Origin: Anaerolineales bacterium
GTDB lineage: Bacteria > Chloroflexota > Anaerolineae > Anaerolineales > Villigracilaceae
Length of the DNA stretch: 32,028 nt
Assembly: GCA_020060625.1 (NCBI GenBank)
Contig: JAGUZU010000105.1
Coordinates: 1-32,028, forward strand
Direction: 5' to 3'
The notes beneath the pieces are model-generated. The model searched no databases and was not told the DNA's origin. It saw only the letters and a list, made by a program, of their open reading frames with translations. This document shows positions 13,866 through 21,146 of the stretch, piece by piece. A program made the position numbers and the translations under genes. The number at the start of each line of letters is the position of its first letter. The first letter of the stretch is position 1.

Positions 13866-15689
13866 TCAAGGTTTTTTGATAACAGCCAGCACGGTATTGT
13901 CGCGGATGATCTCGTATGCGATCTCCGCATCCAGCCGGGTTGTTTCATTCCGAATAAAGCGGTAGGACGTTACCACATACTCATACCCGTCAACGGGGGA
14001 TTCGGAACTCCACGAGTTGACTTTAAGGTCTTCCCGCGCATACGGGGAGAATACATGCCCGGGTCCCTCGACCCAAACTCCGGCGCCGGGTGAAGCGTTC
14101 TTATTTATGTACTCCGCCGCCTCACGATAGGACGTCAGCCAGTATTCGGTTTCAAAACGTCCGTGCGCTCCATGGAGTCCGCCAATGAATTGGTTGTAAT
14201 AGGCATATTCGTATGGATGGAGGGAGATAATACCAAAAATCCCCGGCAAAATACATAAAACGATGACGGCAATCCGCCAGCCCGTTTTGGGTATCCATTC
14301 AAAGACATTGCCCGCCATGAGAAAGACCGAAGGCAGGATGAAGAGGACATGCCTGAAATTGTCGAAGAGGATGGCGTTGCCCAGGAACAGATACAAAAAC
14401 GGCAAAAGAAACCAAAGCGAGAATAAAACGACCAGGTCTGGTTTTCTCTGATTACTTAAAAACGAAATGCCCAAGCCAGGCAAAACCAGCGCCCAAACCG
14501 GCTCGGTCATTTGATACAACAACAAGGTGGGCAGATACGCAAAAGGAATATCCGAAGCCTTGTAGAAATTTCCATTGAACAACACGTCGCCCGCCCAGGG
14601 AAAAGCGGACATCTTTTGAATGCTTGCAAACAGGTTTCCCGCCGGGTTCATCCACAGGAAGGGCCATGTCAGGTATGCCGCTGTCACAGCGACGAGGGCA
14701 TATATCAAAGCCGCCATAAAAGAAATCCGCGACTTGTTGCGAAGCAGGAAATACGCGACGATGACTCCGGCGAAAGGTCCCAGCACCCGCGTGGACGTTG
14801 TAAAGCCCAACAAGAGCGCGGGGGCGAAGACGATCACCAGTATTTTCAACAAAATTGGTTTGGCGCGACGCCAGAAATAAAGAATGAAAGCAAAGGACAA
14901 AGCCGCGTAAACAGCGCGCGCTCTCAGGAACAGAACAAAATAGCGTTCAATGTAAACCTTCGCGGGAACTTGATTCAATTTCGTGGCGAGCATTGAAATA
15001 ATATTCGTCCCGCCTGCTTTTGCCGAAACGACAAGTTCTGCAATGAGGTTATGCGCTGCCTGGGTAGACAAAAAAAGAACCACCACTGACGCCAGCCATA
15101 ACAAGGAAACCGCCCATACCCGCGGCTTGGTCGAGGAGAATTCCGAATCGGGCAGGGCGTGAATCGCATCCACCATTTTCAGTCCCGCCGCAATGCTGAT
15201 GACCATCATGGACATGAATGGCGCGTCTTTTGGGTTGATAAACGCATGTCCCCACAAAAGCGGTTGCAGCGCGTACAGAAGAGTTGCCCCAATGGAGGGA
15301 ATCGGGTCAAACCAACGGCGGGCAATTGTATAAAACGCGACAATGCCGGCAAAGTAGACGAGGAAATAAACCAGGTGACGCAAGTCTGCGATATTGGCTT
15401 GAGATATTCCGTCTAAAAACCGAGAAACAGTCTGAACGGTCATCATGAAAAAAGGACCGTAATACTGCAAGGTCTCATGCTCAATCTTGATCTCGCCCTG
15501 TTCGCGCCATTCAACATAATTCTTTAGCGATTGATCCGCATACACCTGCATAATGTTTTCGTCCCAGCTCGCGCCGTAGTCATTGAATACAATGAGACCG
15601 GCAAGCAGGCAAACGAAAAACACAGACAATACCCAAAGGTTTTGTCTTTTCAAGCCTTCTTTCACGCCAGAGACAATCTTCATGTTCAT
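13866..15689 (-). CDS. GT39-like membrane glycosyltransferase, paralogue 1
   Basis: 607 residues with about 11 membrane spans. The first periplasmic loop carries YGASWDENIMQ, whose acidic pair matches the catalytic position of PMT/ArnT-type enzymes. LLWGHAFINPKDAPF and STRVLGPFAG are strongly conserved with the adjacent gene. A C-terminal soluble tail (HGRFETEYW, SYREAAEYIN, VWVEGPGHVFSPYAREDLK) is also shared. It overlaps the upstream paralogue by four bases (ATGA), so the pair is a tandem duplication translated together. Methionines at 15689 and 15683 are both possible starts. Confidence 0.8.
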   Translation of the reverse strand: MNMKIVSGVKEGLKRQNLWVLSVFFVCLLAGLIVFNDYGASWDENIMQVYADQSLKNYVEWREQGEIKIEHETLQYYGPFFMMTVQTVSRFLDGISQANIADLRHLVYFLVYFAGIVAFYTIARRWFDPIPSIGATLLYALQPLLWGHAFINPKDAPFMSMMVISIAAGLKMVDAIHALPDSEFSSTKPRVWAVSLLWLASVVVLFLSTQAAHNLIAELVVSAKAGGTNIISMLATKLNQVPAKVYIERYFVLFLRARAVYAALSFAFILYFWRRAKPILLKILVIVFAPALLLGFTTSTRVLGPFAGVIVAYFLLRNKSRISFMAALIYALVAVTAAYLTWPFLWMNPAGNLFASIQKMSAFPWAGDVLFNGNFYKASDIPFAYLPTLLLYQMTEPVWALVLPGLGISFLSNQRKPDLVVLFSLWFLLPFLYLFLGNAILFDNFRHVLFILPSVFLMAGNVFEWIPKTGWRIAVIVLCILPGIFGIISLHPYEYAYYNQFIGGLHGAHGRFETEYWLTSYREAAEYINKNASPGAGVWVEGPGHVFSPYAREDLKVNSWSSESPVDGYEYVVTSYRFIRNETTRLDAEIAYEIIRDNTVLAVIKKP

Positions 15690-17473
15690 CGAGTTTTTTT
15701 GACGACGGTCAATACAGCGCCGTCACGTTCGATCACGTAGACGATTTCTGCGCCGGGATATATGGAATTTTCAAATCCATAACGAGCGATAGTCACCACA
15801 TATTCATACGACTCTGCGCGTTCCGTTTCACCCGTCGAGTAAATTTTCAAGTCCTCGCGCGCAAACAACGAAAACAACTGCGCCGGTCCTTCGACCCAAA
15901 TATTCGCGTTCGGCGAAGCGATACTGTTCACATATTCCGCTGCTTCGCGGTAGGAGGTCGCCCAATAGTCTGTTTCAAAACGTCCGTCCGCGCCGCGCAC
16001 GCCGCCGATGAATTGATTGTAGTAAATATATTCATACGGATGCAATGAGATGATCCCAATCAAACCGGGCAGCAAACTCGCCGCAATCAACACGGCACGC
16101 CATTTTACATTCTTTATGGCTTCAAACGCAACACCCGCCATCAAAAAGATCGGCGGCAAAATAAAAAGAATCTGGCGGAAGTTATCATACAATGCAACTT
16201 TGAACATGATAAAAGCAAGCAGCGGGATAACAAACCACAGCAGCGCGACTTCGACGAGAGTCCGCTTCTTTGACTTGTCCAGAACTGATACTACCCATCC
16301 AGCCGCAGACAACACCCAGACCGGTTCGGTCAATTGAAGAGCCAGCAATACAGGTAAATAGTAAATTGGTAAATTGGTAGATTGGTAGAGTTCACCGTTG
16401 AAGATGACTCCGCCAAGCCAGGGGTACAAGGACATTTCTCTCAGACTTTCAAAGAAACGCGGAATGGGATTCATCCACAGGTAGGGCCAGGAGATGTAGG
16501 TTGCCATGAGGGCGATCACGGTGTACATGAATAGCGCGGGAATGGCTCGCTTGCCTTTGGTGCGCAATGCGTAATACGTAATGAGTAATCCGGCAAACGG
16601 TCCGAGAATGCGGGTGGAGGTGGCGAATCCGAGCATGAGGGCGGCGGGGAGAATGGTAAATAAGTAGATTGGTAAATTGGGGTTTAGTTTGTACCAGGCG
16701 GCAAGAAGTGCAAGAGTAATGAGTAACGAGTAATACGTGCGAAGTTGCAGGAAGAGGACGAAATAACGTTGGGTGTAGGTTTCGGCGGATACGGCGGTGA
16801 TGTTTTTGGCGATGAGAGAGAGGATGTTCGTGTTGCCAGATTGAGCGGAGAGAACGAGGGTTTCGATGTAGGTATGAATGGCTTGGGTGAAGATGAAAAG
16901 CCCGAAGACAGAGACAAGCCAGAGAGCAGTCAGAAGCGTGAGAGTCCGTTTGGAGCGGGGAGAAAGGTCGATGGGTTGAGTCGGTTCGAGCTTGTCGAAG
17001 GCTTGAATTCCAAAAGATAAAGAAAGAAGAAAAAGAGAAAGGAACGGGGTGTCTTTGGGGTTGATGAAGGCATGACCCCAAAGGACGGGTTGAAGAGCGA
17101 AGAGCAGGGTTGCTCCAAGAGCAGAGAGGTTACTGAACCAATGTTTGGCGATGGAATGAAAAGCGAGCACGCCCGCGAAGTAGGTGAGGTAGTAAATTAA
17201 GTGACGCAGGTCAGGCAGAGAGAAGAGCAAGATCGTGCTGAGGGATTTGGAGAGCACATCGGTGAGCATGACGAAGAAAGGACCGTAAAAACCCAAGTCT
17301 TCGCGCGCGATGTTGACCACGCCTTCTTCGGGGAAAGTGGCGTAGGCGGCGATGGATTTCTCGGCGTATTTTTGGAGCGAACGGTCATCCCAGCTTTCGC
17401 CATATTGGTCGAAGGTGAGCAAGCCTGCAAGAAAGAGACAGGCGAGGATGATGGTGGGGAAAAATTTCTTCAT
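15686..17473 (-). CDS. GT39-like membrane glycosyltransferase, paralogue 2
   Basis: 595 residues, clearly homologous along its full length to the next gene: YGESWDDRSLQ in place of YGASWDENIMQ, LWGHAFINPKDTPF, STRILGPFAG, and the same soluble C-terminal domain (WVEGPAQLFSLFAREDLK). Expected to transfer sugars from a lipid carrier on the outer face of the membrane. Two segments (16353-16390 and 16654-16682) are written in the dispersed word AATTGGTA although the protein length there matches paralogue 1. It starts 3 nt after the GT87 gene. Confidence 0.8.
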   Translation of the reverse strand: MKKFFPTIILACLFLAGLLTFDQYGESWDDRSLQKYAEKSIAAYATFPEEGVVNIAREDLGFYGPFFVMLTDVLSKSLSTILLFSLPDLRHLIYYLTYFAGVLAFHSIAKHWFSNLSALGATLLFALQPVLWGHAFINPKDTPFLSLFLLSLSFGIQAFDKLEPTQPIDLSPRSKRTLTLLTALWLVSVFGLFIFTQAIHTYIETLVLSAQSGNTNILSLIAKNITAVSAETYTQRYFVLFLQLRTYYSLLITLALLAAWYKLNPNLPIYLFTILPAALMLGFATSTRILGPFAGLLITYYALRTKGKRAIPALFMYTVIALMATYISWPYLWMNPIPRFFESLREMSLYPWLGGVIFNGELYQSTNLPIYYLPVLLALQLTEPVWVLSAAGWVVSVLDKSKKRTLVEVALLWFVIPLLAFIMFKVALYDNFRQILFILPPIFLMAGVAFEAIKNVKWRAVLIAASLLPGLIGIISLHPYEYIYYNQFIGGVRGADGRFETDYWATSYREAAEYVNSIASPNANIWVEGPAQLFSLFAREDLKIYSTGETERAESYEYVVTIARYGFENSIYPGAEIVYVIERDGAVLTVVKKTR

Positions 17474-17476
17474 GGT

Positions 17477-18856
17477 TTAGCTCGCAAGTTTCGCAAGCCA
17501 TTGATTCGTGGAAGTGATGAAAGTGGAAGGTTCGTCATTCTTGCGTGTGGCGAACATCAACCAGAGAATGACCATCGGCGCGAGCAGGCGACCATACGAC
17601 CAGGGGAAGAAGTCGAAGGATGGCAGCATGAATTCGAAGAAATAGGCGGCGAGGAAGATCATCCAATGCGCTGGCGATTGGATGCGTTTGAGCATGAGCA
17701 GAAAAGAAAGCGTGACGAACATGCCATGATGGTCCCAGACGATGGGCGAGCCGAGGGTCATGAAGACGAACAGGGCGGGTGCGGCGTTGAGCGGGCGGTT
17801 CTCTTTGGAGAAGGATTTTTGGGTAACATTCTGCGCCATTGTATAAAGTGTGGCGGCAAGTAAAAGAACTTTCGCGCCGAACGCCATCAGGCGGGTGGTT
17901 TCGATCTGAATGCCGAAGAACGGATTAAGGAAGCGCAGGAAGGAGTCGAAGGAGGTGTCGTGGAAGTTCGTGTCGGGGATTTGAGTCAACAGAAAGGCGT
18001 TGTTGACGTAATCGTAATACGGAGAGACGCCGTTGACGGCAATTGGAAAAATCCCAATCACGAGAAAACCAACCGCGAACCAGAAAACCCAACGCCAGTT
18101 GAATTCGAGCAGAAAGGCAAGCACAATGACAGCGGGGGAGGTTTTTAGATGAACAGCAAGAGCAAGTGTCAGCGCGGAGAGAAGCGAATTCTTCGGGAAG
18201 GTCAACAGGCTGAGCAGGATCAGATCCATTGTCAGCAGGTTGACTTGAATGAAGCCCAATGTCCGCATCAACGGCGTGTTGATGAGAAGAAAAAGAACGG
18301 TGATGATGATGGAGAGGTGATGGGAAAAACCGTAGCGTTCGAGGACTCTAACAAGTAGAAAGTAAAAAGTGGAAAGTGCGATGATGTTAATGAACCAGAG
18401 GACGATCATCACGCCCTGGTCGCCAAGCGAAACGATAAATTGCAGCAGGGTCGCCCAGAGGGGAAGATAGAGGTAGGTATCGGGGAGAGGCTGTCCGTTC
18501 GCGAGGGCGGCGGCGGCTTCGAGATAATAATGATAATCGCCGTAGCGGAAGCGTTCGCGCAGGATGTTCAGGTAGATGAACATCACCAAGAAAAATCCGG
18601 CGGTTAGCCAGAGGTTCCCTTTGTTTATTTTTTCGTTCGCAAGCAGATAAAGCAAAGCGCCTGCCAACAACCAAGTGAGCGCTGTAGCAACAAGCGTGAT
18701 AGCAAGATTGGAAAGCGGCCATTCCTGAATAAAGAGATTTAGTCCCGTCATGCCGTTGCGGAGATAGATCGCGATCAGGCTGGCAATGACCAGCAGCGTG
18801 ACAACGACCCAATACCGGAACGCGGTTCGCAGCGCTCGATTCATGGTCGAATTCAT
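17477..18856 (-). CDS. GT87-like membrane mannosyltransferase
   Basis: 459 residues, about 10-11 membrane helices. The loop FRYGDYHYYLEAAAALANGQPLPDTYLYLP is the pattern of the GT87 (DUF2029) polyprenol-phosphate-mannose transferases: an acidic residue followed by Y-x-x-A and Y-x-Y-x-P. SPIVWDHHG further on is also typical. A TAAAAT sits 6 nt before the ATG at 18856, so this may begin the transcript that runs through 15686. A second Met lies four residues in. Confidence 0.78.
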   Translation of the reverse strand: MNSTMNRALRTAFRYWVVVTLLVIASLIAIYLRNGMTGLNLFIQEWPLSNLAITLVATALTWLLAGALLYLLANEKINKGNLWLTAGFFLVMFIYLNILRERFRYGDYHYYLEAAAALANGQPLPDTYLYLPLWATLLQFIVSLGDQGVMIVLWFINIIALSTFYFLLVRVLERYGFSHHLSIIITVLFLLINTPLMRTLGFIQVNLLTMDLILLSLLTFPKNSLLSALTLALAVHLKTSPAVIVLAFLLEFNWRWVFWFAVGFLVIGIFPIAVNGVSPYYDYVNNAFLLTQIPDTNFHDTSFDSFLRFLNPFFGIQIETTRLMAFGAKVLLLAATLYTMAQNVTQKSFSKENRPLNAAPALFVFMTLGSPIVWDHHGMFVTLSFLLMLKRIQSPAHWMIFLAAYFFEFMLPSFDFFPWSYGRLLAPMVILWLMFATRKNDEPSTFITSTNQWLAKLAS

Positions 18857-18998
18857 GGCGATATTTTATCTTGTTTGGGAACAATTGGAGCATGGAAATG
18901 AAACAACGGATTCATGACGTGAGTCCGCTTCATTCTCCGCCGCAGGTTGTTTCAAACCATCGAACCGTTTCGCCGGTTTGACCAAATCCCCCGATTTG

Positions 18999-19868
18999 TC
19001 ACAGCGCTTTGAATATCTTCTCGAATTCCTCGCGGTCTTCGTCTGTCAATGGCAGCAGCGGCTGGCGCGGATTGCCAACGGGGATGCCGCGCAGTTCACA
19101 GCCGAGTTTGACCTTTTGGGTGTAACCGCCGCTTTCCACGTTGCGGAGCAGGGGCATGAGTTTATCCATGTGTTTGCGGGCGGCGACGAAGTCGTTGTTG
19201 AGCGCGGCTTCGAGGACGTTGTGATGTTCAAGCGGAGCGCAGGAGGCGGCGCCGCCGATCCATGCGGTGGCGCCCCACAGGAAGTAGTCGAGCGCCTGAT
19301 CGTCGGAGCCGCAGATCATTTGATAGCGGTCACCGTAGCGCAGACGGAATTCGTAGACGCGGGACATGTCGCCGCTGGCTTCTTTGATGCCGATGATGTG
19401 ATCGTATTTTGCCAGACCGTCCATCACTTCGTAGCTGACCTCGGTGCCTGCGCGCCAGGGGAAGTTGTAAAGCACGATGGGGATTTTGACGGCTTTGGCG
19501 ACGGCTTCGTAATGCGCGAGCAGTTCGCGCTGGTCCGGACGCGAATACGGCGGGACGGCGACCATGAGCGCGTCGTAGCCCATTCCCTCGGCGATCTGCG
19601 AGTAGCGGACCACGTCGCGCGTGGCGCCAGAGTTGGTGCCTGCAATCAGCGTCACCCGCCCGTCCACTTTCTCTTTGACGAATTTGAAAACCTCCAGCCG
19701 TTCGGCTTCGGTGAAGGCGTAGACTTCGCCCGTGGTGCCGCCAGGGACAAGCCCTGCGATCTTGTTGGCGATCAGGTATTCGATCAGTTGTTCAAGGACG
19801 GGGTAGTTGATGCTTTCGTTCGCATTGAAGGGGGTGACGATGGGGGCGTAGATTCCTTTGAGTTTCAT
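18999..19868 (-). CDS. DapA/NAL-family aldolase (dihydrodipicolinate synthase-like)
   Basis: 289-residue class I aldolase of the DapA/N-acetylneuraminate lyase superfamily. GGTTGE (43-48) binds the pyruvate carboxylate, Tyr134 (YNFP) and Lys162 (IKEASGD) are the catalytic proton relay and Schiff-base lysine, and PPY lies at 106-108. Family members condense pyruvate with aspartate semialdehyde in lysine synthesis or cleave keto-acids. The substrate cannot be decided: WRAG after the Tyr is less typical of housekeeping DapA, and no lysine genes adjoin. GGAGAA precedes the ATG. It stands alone with its own promoter. Confidence 0.85.
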   Translation of the reverse strand: MKLKGIYAPIVTPFNANESINYPVLEQLIEYLIANKIAGLVPGGTTGEVYAFTEAERLEVFKFVKEKVDGRVTLIAGTNSGATRDVVRYSQIAEGMGYDALMVAVPPYSRPDQRELLAHYEAVAKAVKIPIVLYNFPWRAGTEVSYEVMDGLAKYDHIIGIKEASGDMSRVYEFRLRYGDRYQMICGSDDQALDYFLWGATAWIGGAASCAPLEHHNVLEAALNNDFVAARKHMDKLMPLLRNVESGGYTQKVKLGCELRGIPVGNPRQPLLPLTDEDREEFEKIFKAL

Positions 19869-19876
19869 TTCGGTTC

Positions 19877-19935
19877 TCCGGTTTCAGGTGTCAGGTTCCA
19901 AGTTTCAGGTTGAAGGTTTGAAAGTTGGAAGGTTG
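19877..19935. repeat. GTTTCAGGT-type low-complexity repeat
   Basis: A run of GTTTCAGG, GTCAGGTTCC and GGTTGAAGG words lies in the leader of the DapA-family gene. The 15-mer at 19902-19916 occurs in reverse complement at 21509-21523 inside the helicase gene, where it is translated. Confidence 0.6.
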
Positions 19936-19940
19936 CATCC

Positions 19941-19969
19941 ATTATAAAAGACCTGACAAGGCAAGTTAA
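19941..19969 (-). promoter_or_regulatory. Promoter of the DapA-family gene
   Basis: On the minus strand TTAACT, a 17-nt spacer and a perfect TATAAT lie about 73 nt before the ATG at 19868. The leader would consist mostly of the repeat at 19877-19935. On the plus strand, 19970-20133 holds an A/T-rich spacer with no clear promoter for the next gene. Confidence 0.5.
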
Positions 19970-20133
19970 GTTAAGAATGCGGCCCCCAAAAATTTGTTAA
20001 TGGTTTTGTTTGTAGGATAAAACCATGTTTTGTTACAATCGAGTAGTAACCATTCCATGTCTGTTAGTATGGTTGCGGGTCGTTTTAGAAAATTCACCCT
20101 TCTTGGATAAGTTTGCCTGAATATCAACCTTTT

Positions 20134-21144
20134 ATGAAAAAACTCTTCATTGTTACCATCTTCTTCCTCGGTGTGGTTGTGGTGGCGTTCAGTTTCAGCG
20201 AACTGGAGACCATCCTGTTCACTCTTCAGAAGGCGCATCTGGGATTCTTTTTGCTGGCGCTTTTAATTCAGATGATATGGTTCGTCTCCACCGGGCGGAT
20301 GTATCAATCCATCTTCCATCTGCTCGGCGTGCATGAAGATGTCATCACGCTCAGCCGCATTGCCACAGCGGCGAACTTTGTCAACGTCGTGGCGCCAACT
20401 GCCGGGGCGGGCGGAGTCGCGCTCTTCGCGGCGGAAGCGCGTCGGCGCGGGCATCCCACCGGCAAGGTCACAGTGGCGGCGGCATTATTCCTCCTGCTCG
20501 ATCAGGCTGCGTTCCTTGTCATCCTTTCATTGGGGTTGATCGTTCTTGTTCGCCGCAATGATTTGACCGCGGGCGAAATTTCCGCATCACTCTTTTTGTT
20601 CGGCATTGCAGCGACCTACGCATCTGTTCTTTACATCGGCTATCGTTCTGCGGAAAAACTGGGAAACCTGCTTGCAAAATTTGCGCGCGGCATCAACTGG
20701 GCGGTTCGTCTCTTTCGCAGGAAAAATTATTTGAGCGAAGAACGCGCCCACGAATTTGCCCACGAGATCGCGGACGGCTTTTCGGGGCTTACCGAAAAAC
20801 CGTCCAGCCTCATCCGCCCCGTCGTGTGGGGTATTTTCGACAAAGGGCTTTTGATGTTGATTCTGATCTGTTCGTTTCTCGCATTCGAAGTCCCGTTTTC
20901 AACCGGCACCATCATCGCCGGTTTTTCAATCGCGTATCTTTTCCTGATCGTGTCGCCCACCCCTTCCGGCATTGGCATTGTGGAAGGCATCATGCCAGTC
21001 GCGCTGACGTCGCTCAACGTCAATTGGAGTCAGGCGGTGGTCATCACCCTCATTTACCGCGCGGCGACGTTCTGGTTCCCGCTGGGGATCGGCGCATGGG
21101 CGTTCCGCACCCTTCACACCGAACGCGCCGCACCCGTGGGTTGA
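20134..21144 (+). CDS. YbhN/UPF0104-type membrane protein (LPG synthase TM family)
   Basis: 336 residues with about eight membrane helices. It belongs to the family of the membrane half of lysylphosphatidylglycerol synthase, proposed flippase-like proteins. Family marks: RIATAANFVNVVAPTAGAGGVALFA, LLLDQAA, and SPTPSGIGIVEG near the C-terminus. There is no soluble transferase domain, so it does not make lysyl-PG itself. The start is taken as ATG 20134 (MKKLFIV); an in-frame TTG at 20113 is possible, and neither has a convincing Shine-Dalgarno. The next gene starts three bases after its stop. Confidence 0.8.
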   Translation: MKKLFIVTIFFLGVVVVAFSFSELETILFTLQKAHLGFFLLALLIQMIWFVSTGRMYQSIFHLLGVHEDVITLSRIATAANFVNVVAPTAGAGGVALFAAEARRRGHPTGKVTVAAALFLLLDQAAFLVILSLGLIVLVRRNDLTAGEISASLFLFGIAATYASVLYIGYRSAEKLGNLLAKFARGINWAVRLFRRKNYLSEERAHEFAHEIADGFSGLTEKPSSLIRPVVWGIFDKGLLMLILICSFLAFEVPFSTGTIIAGFSIAYLFLIVSPTPSGIGIVEGIMPVALTSLNVNWSQAVVITLIYRAATFWFPLGIGAWAFRTLHTERAAPVG

Positions 21145-21146
21145 AC

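Noticed and set aside
18978-19913. Long plus-strand open frame opposite the DapA-family gene
   Set aside because: The minus-strand gene has all catalytic residues; the plus frame has no recognisable domain.
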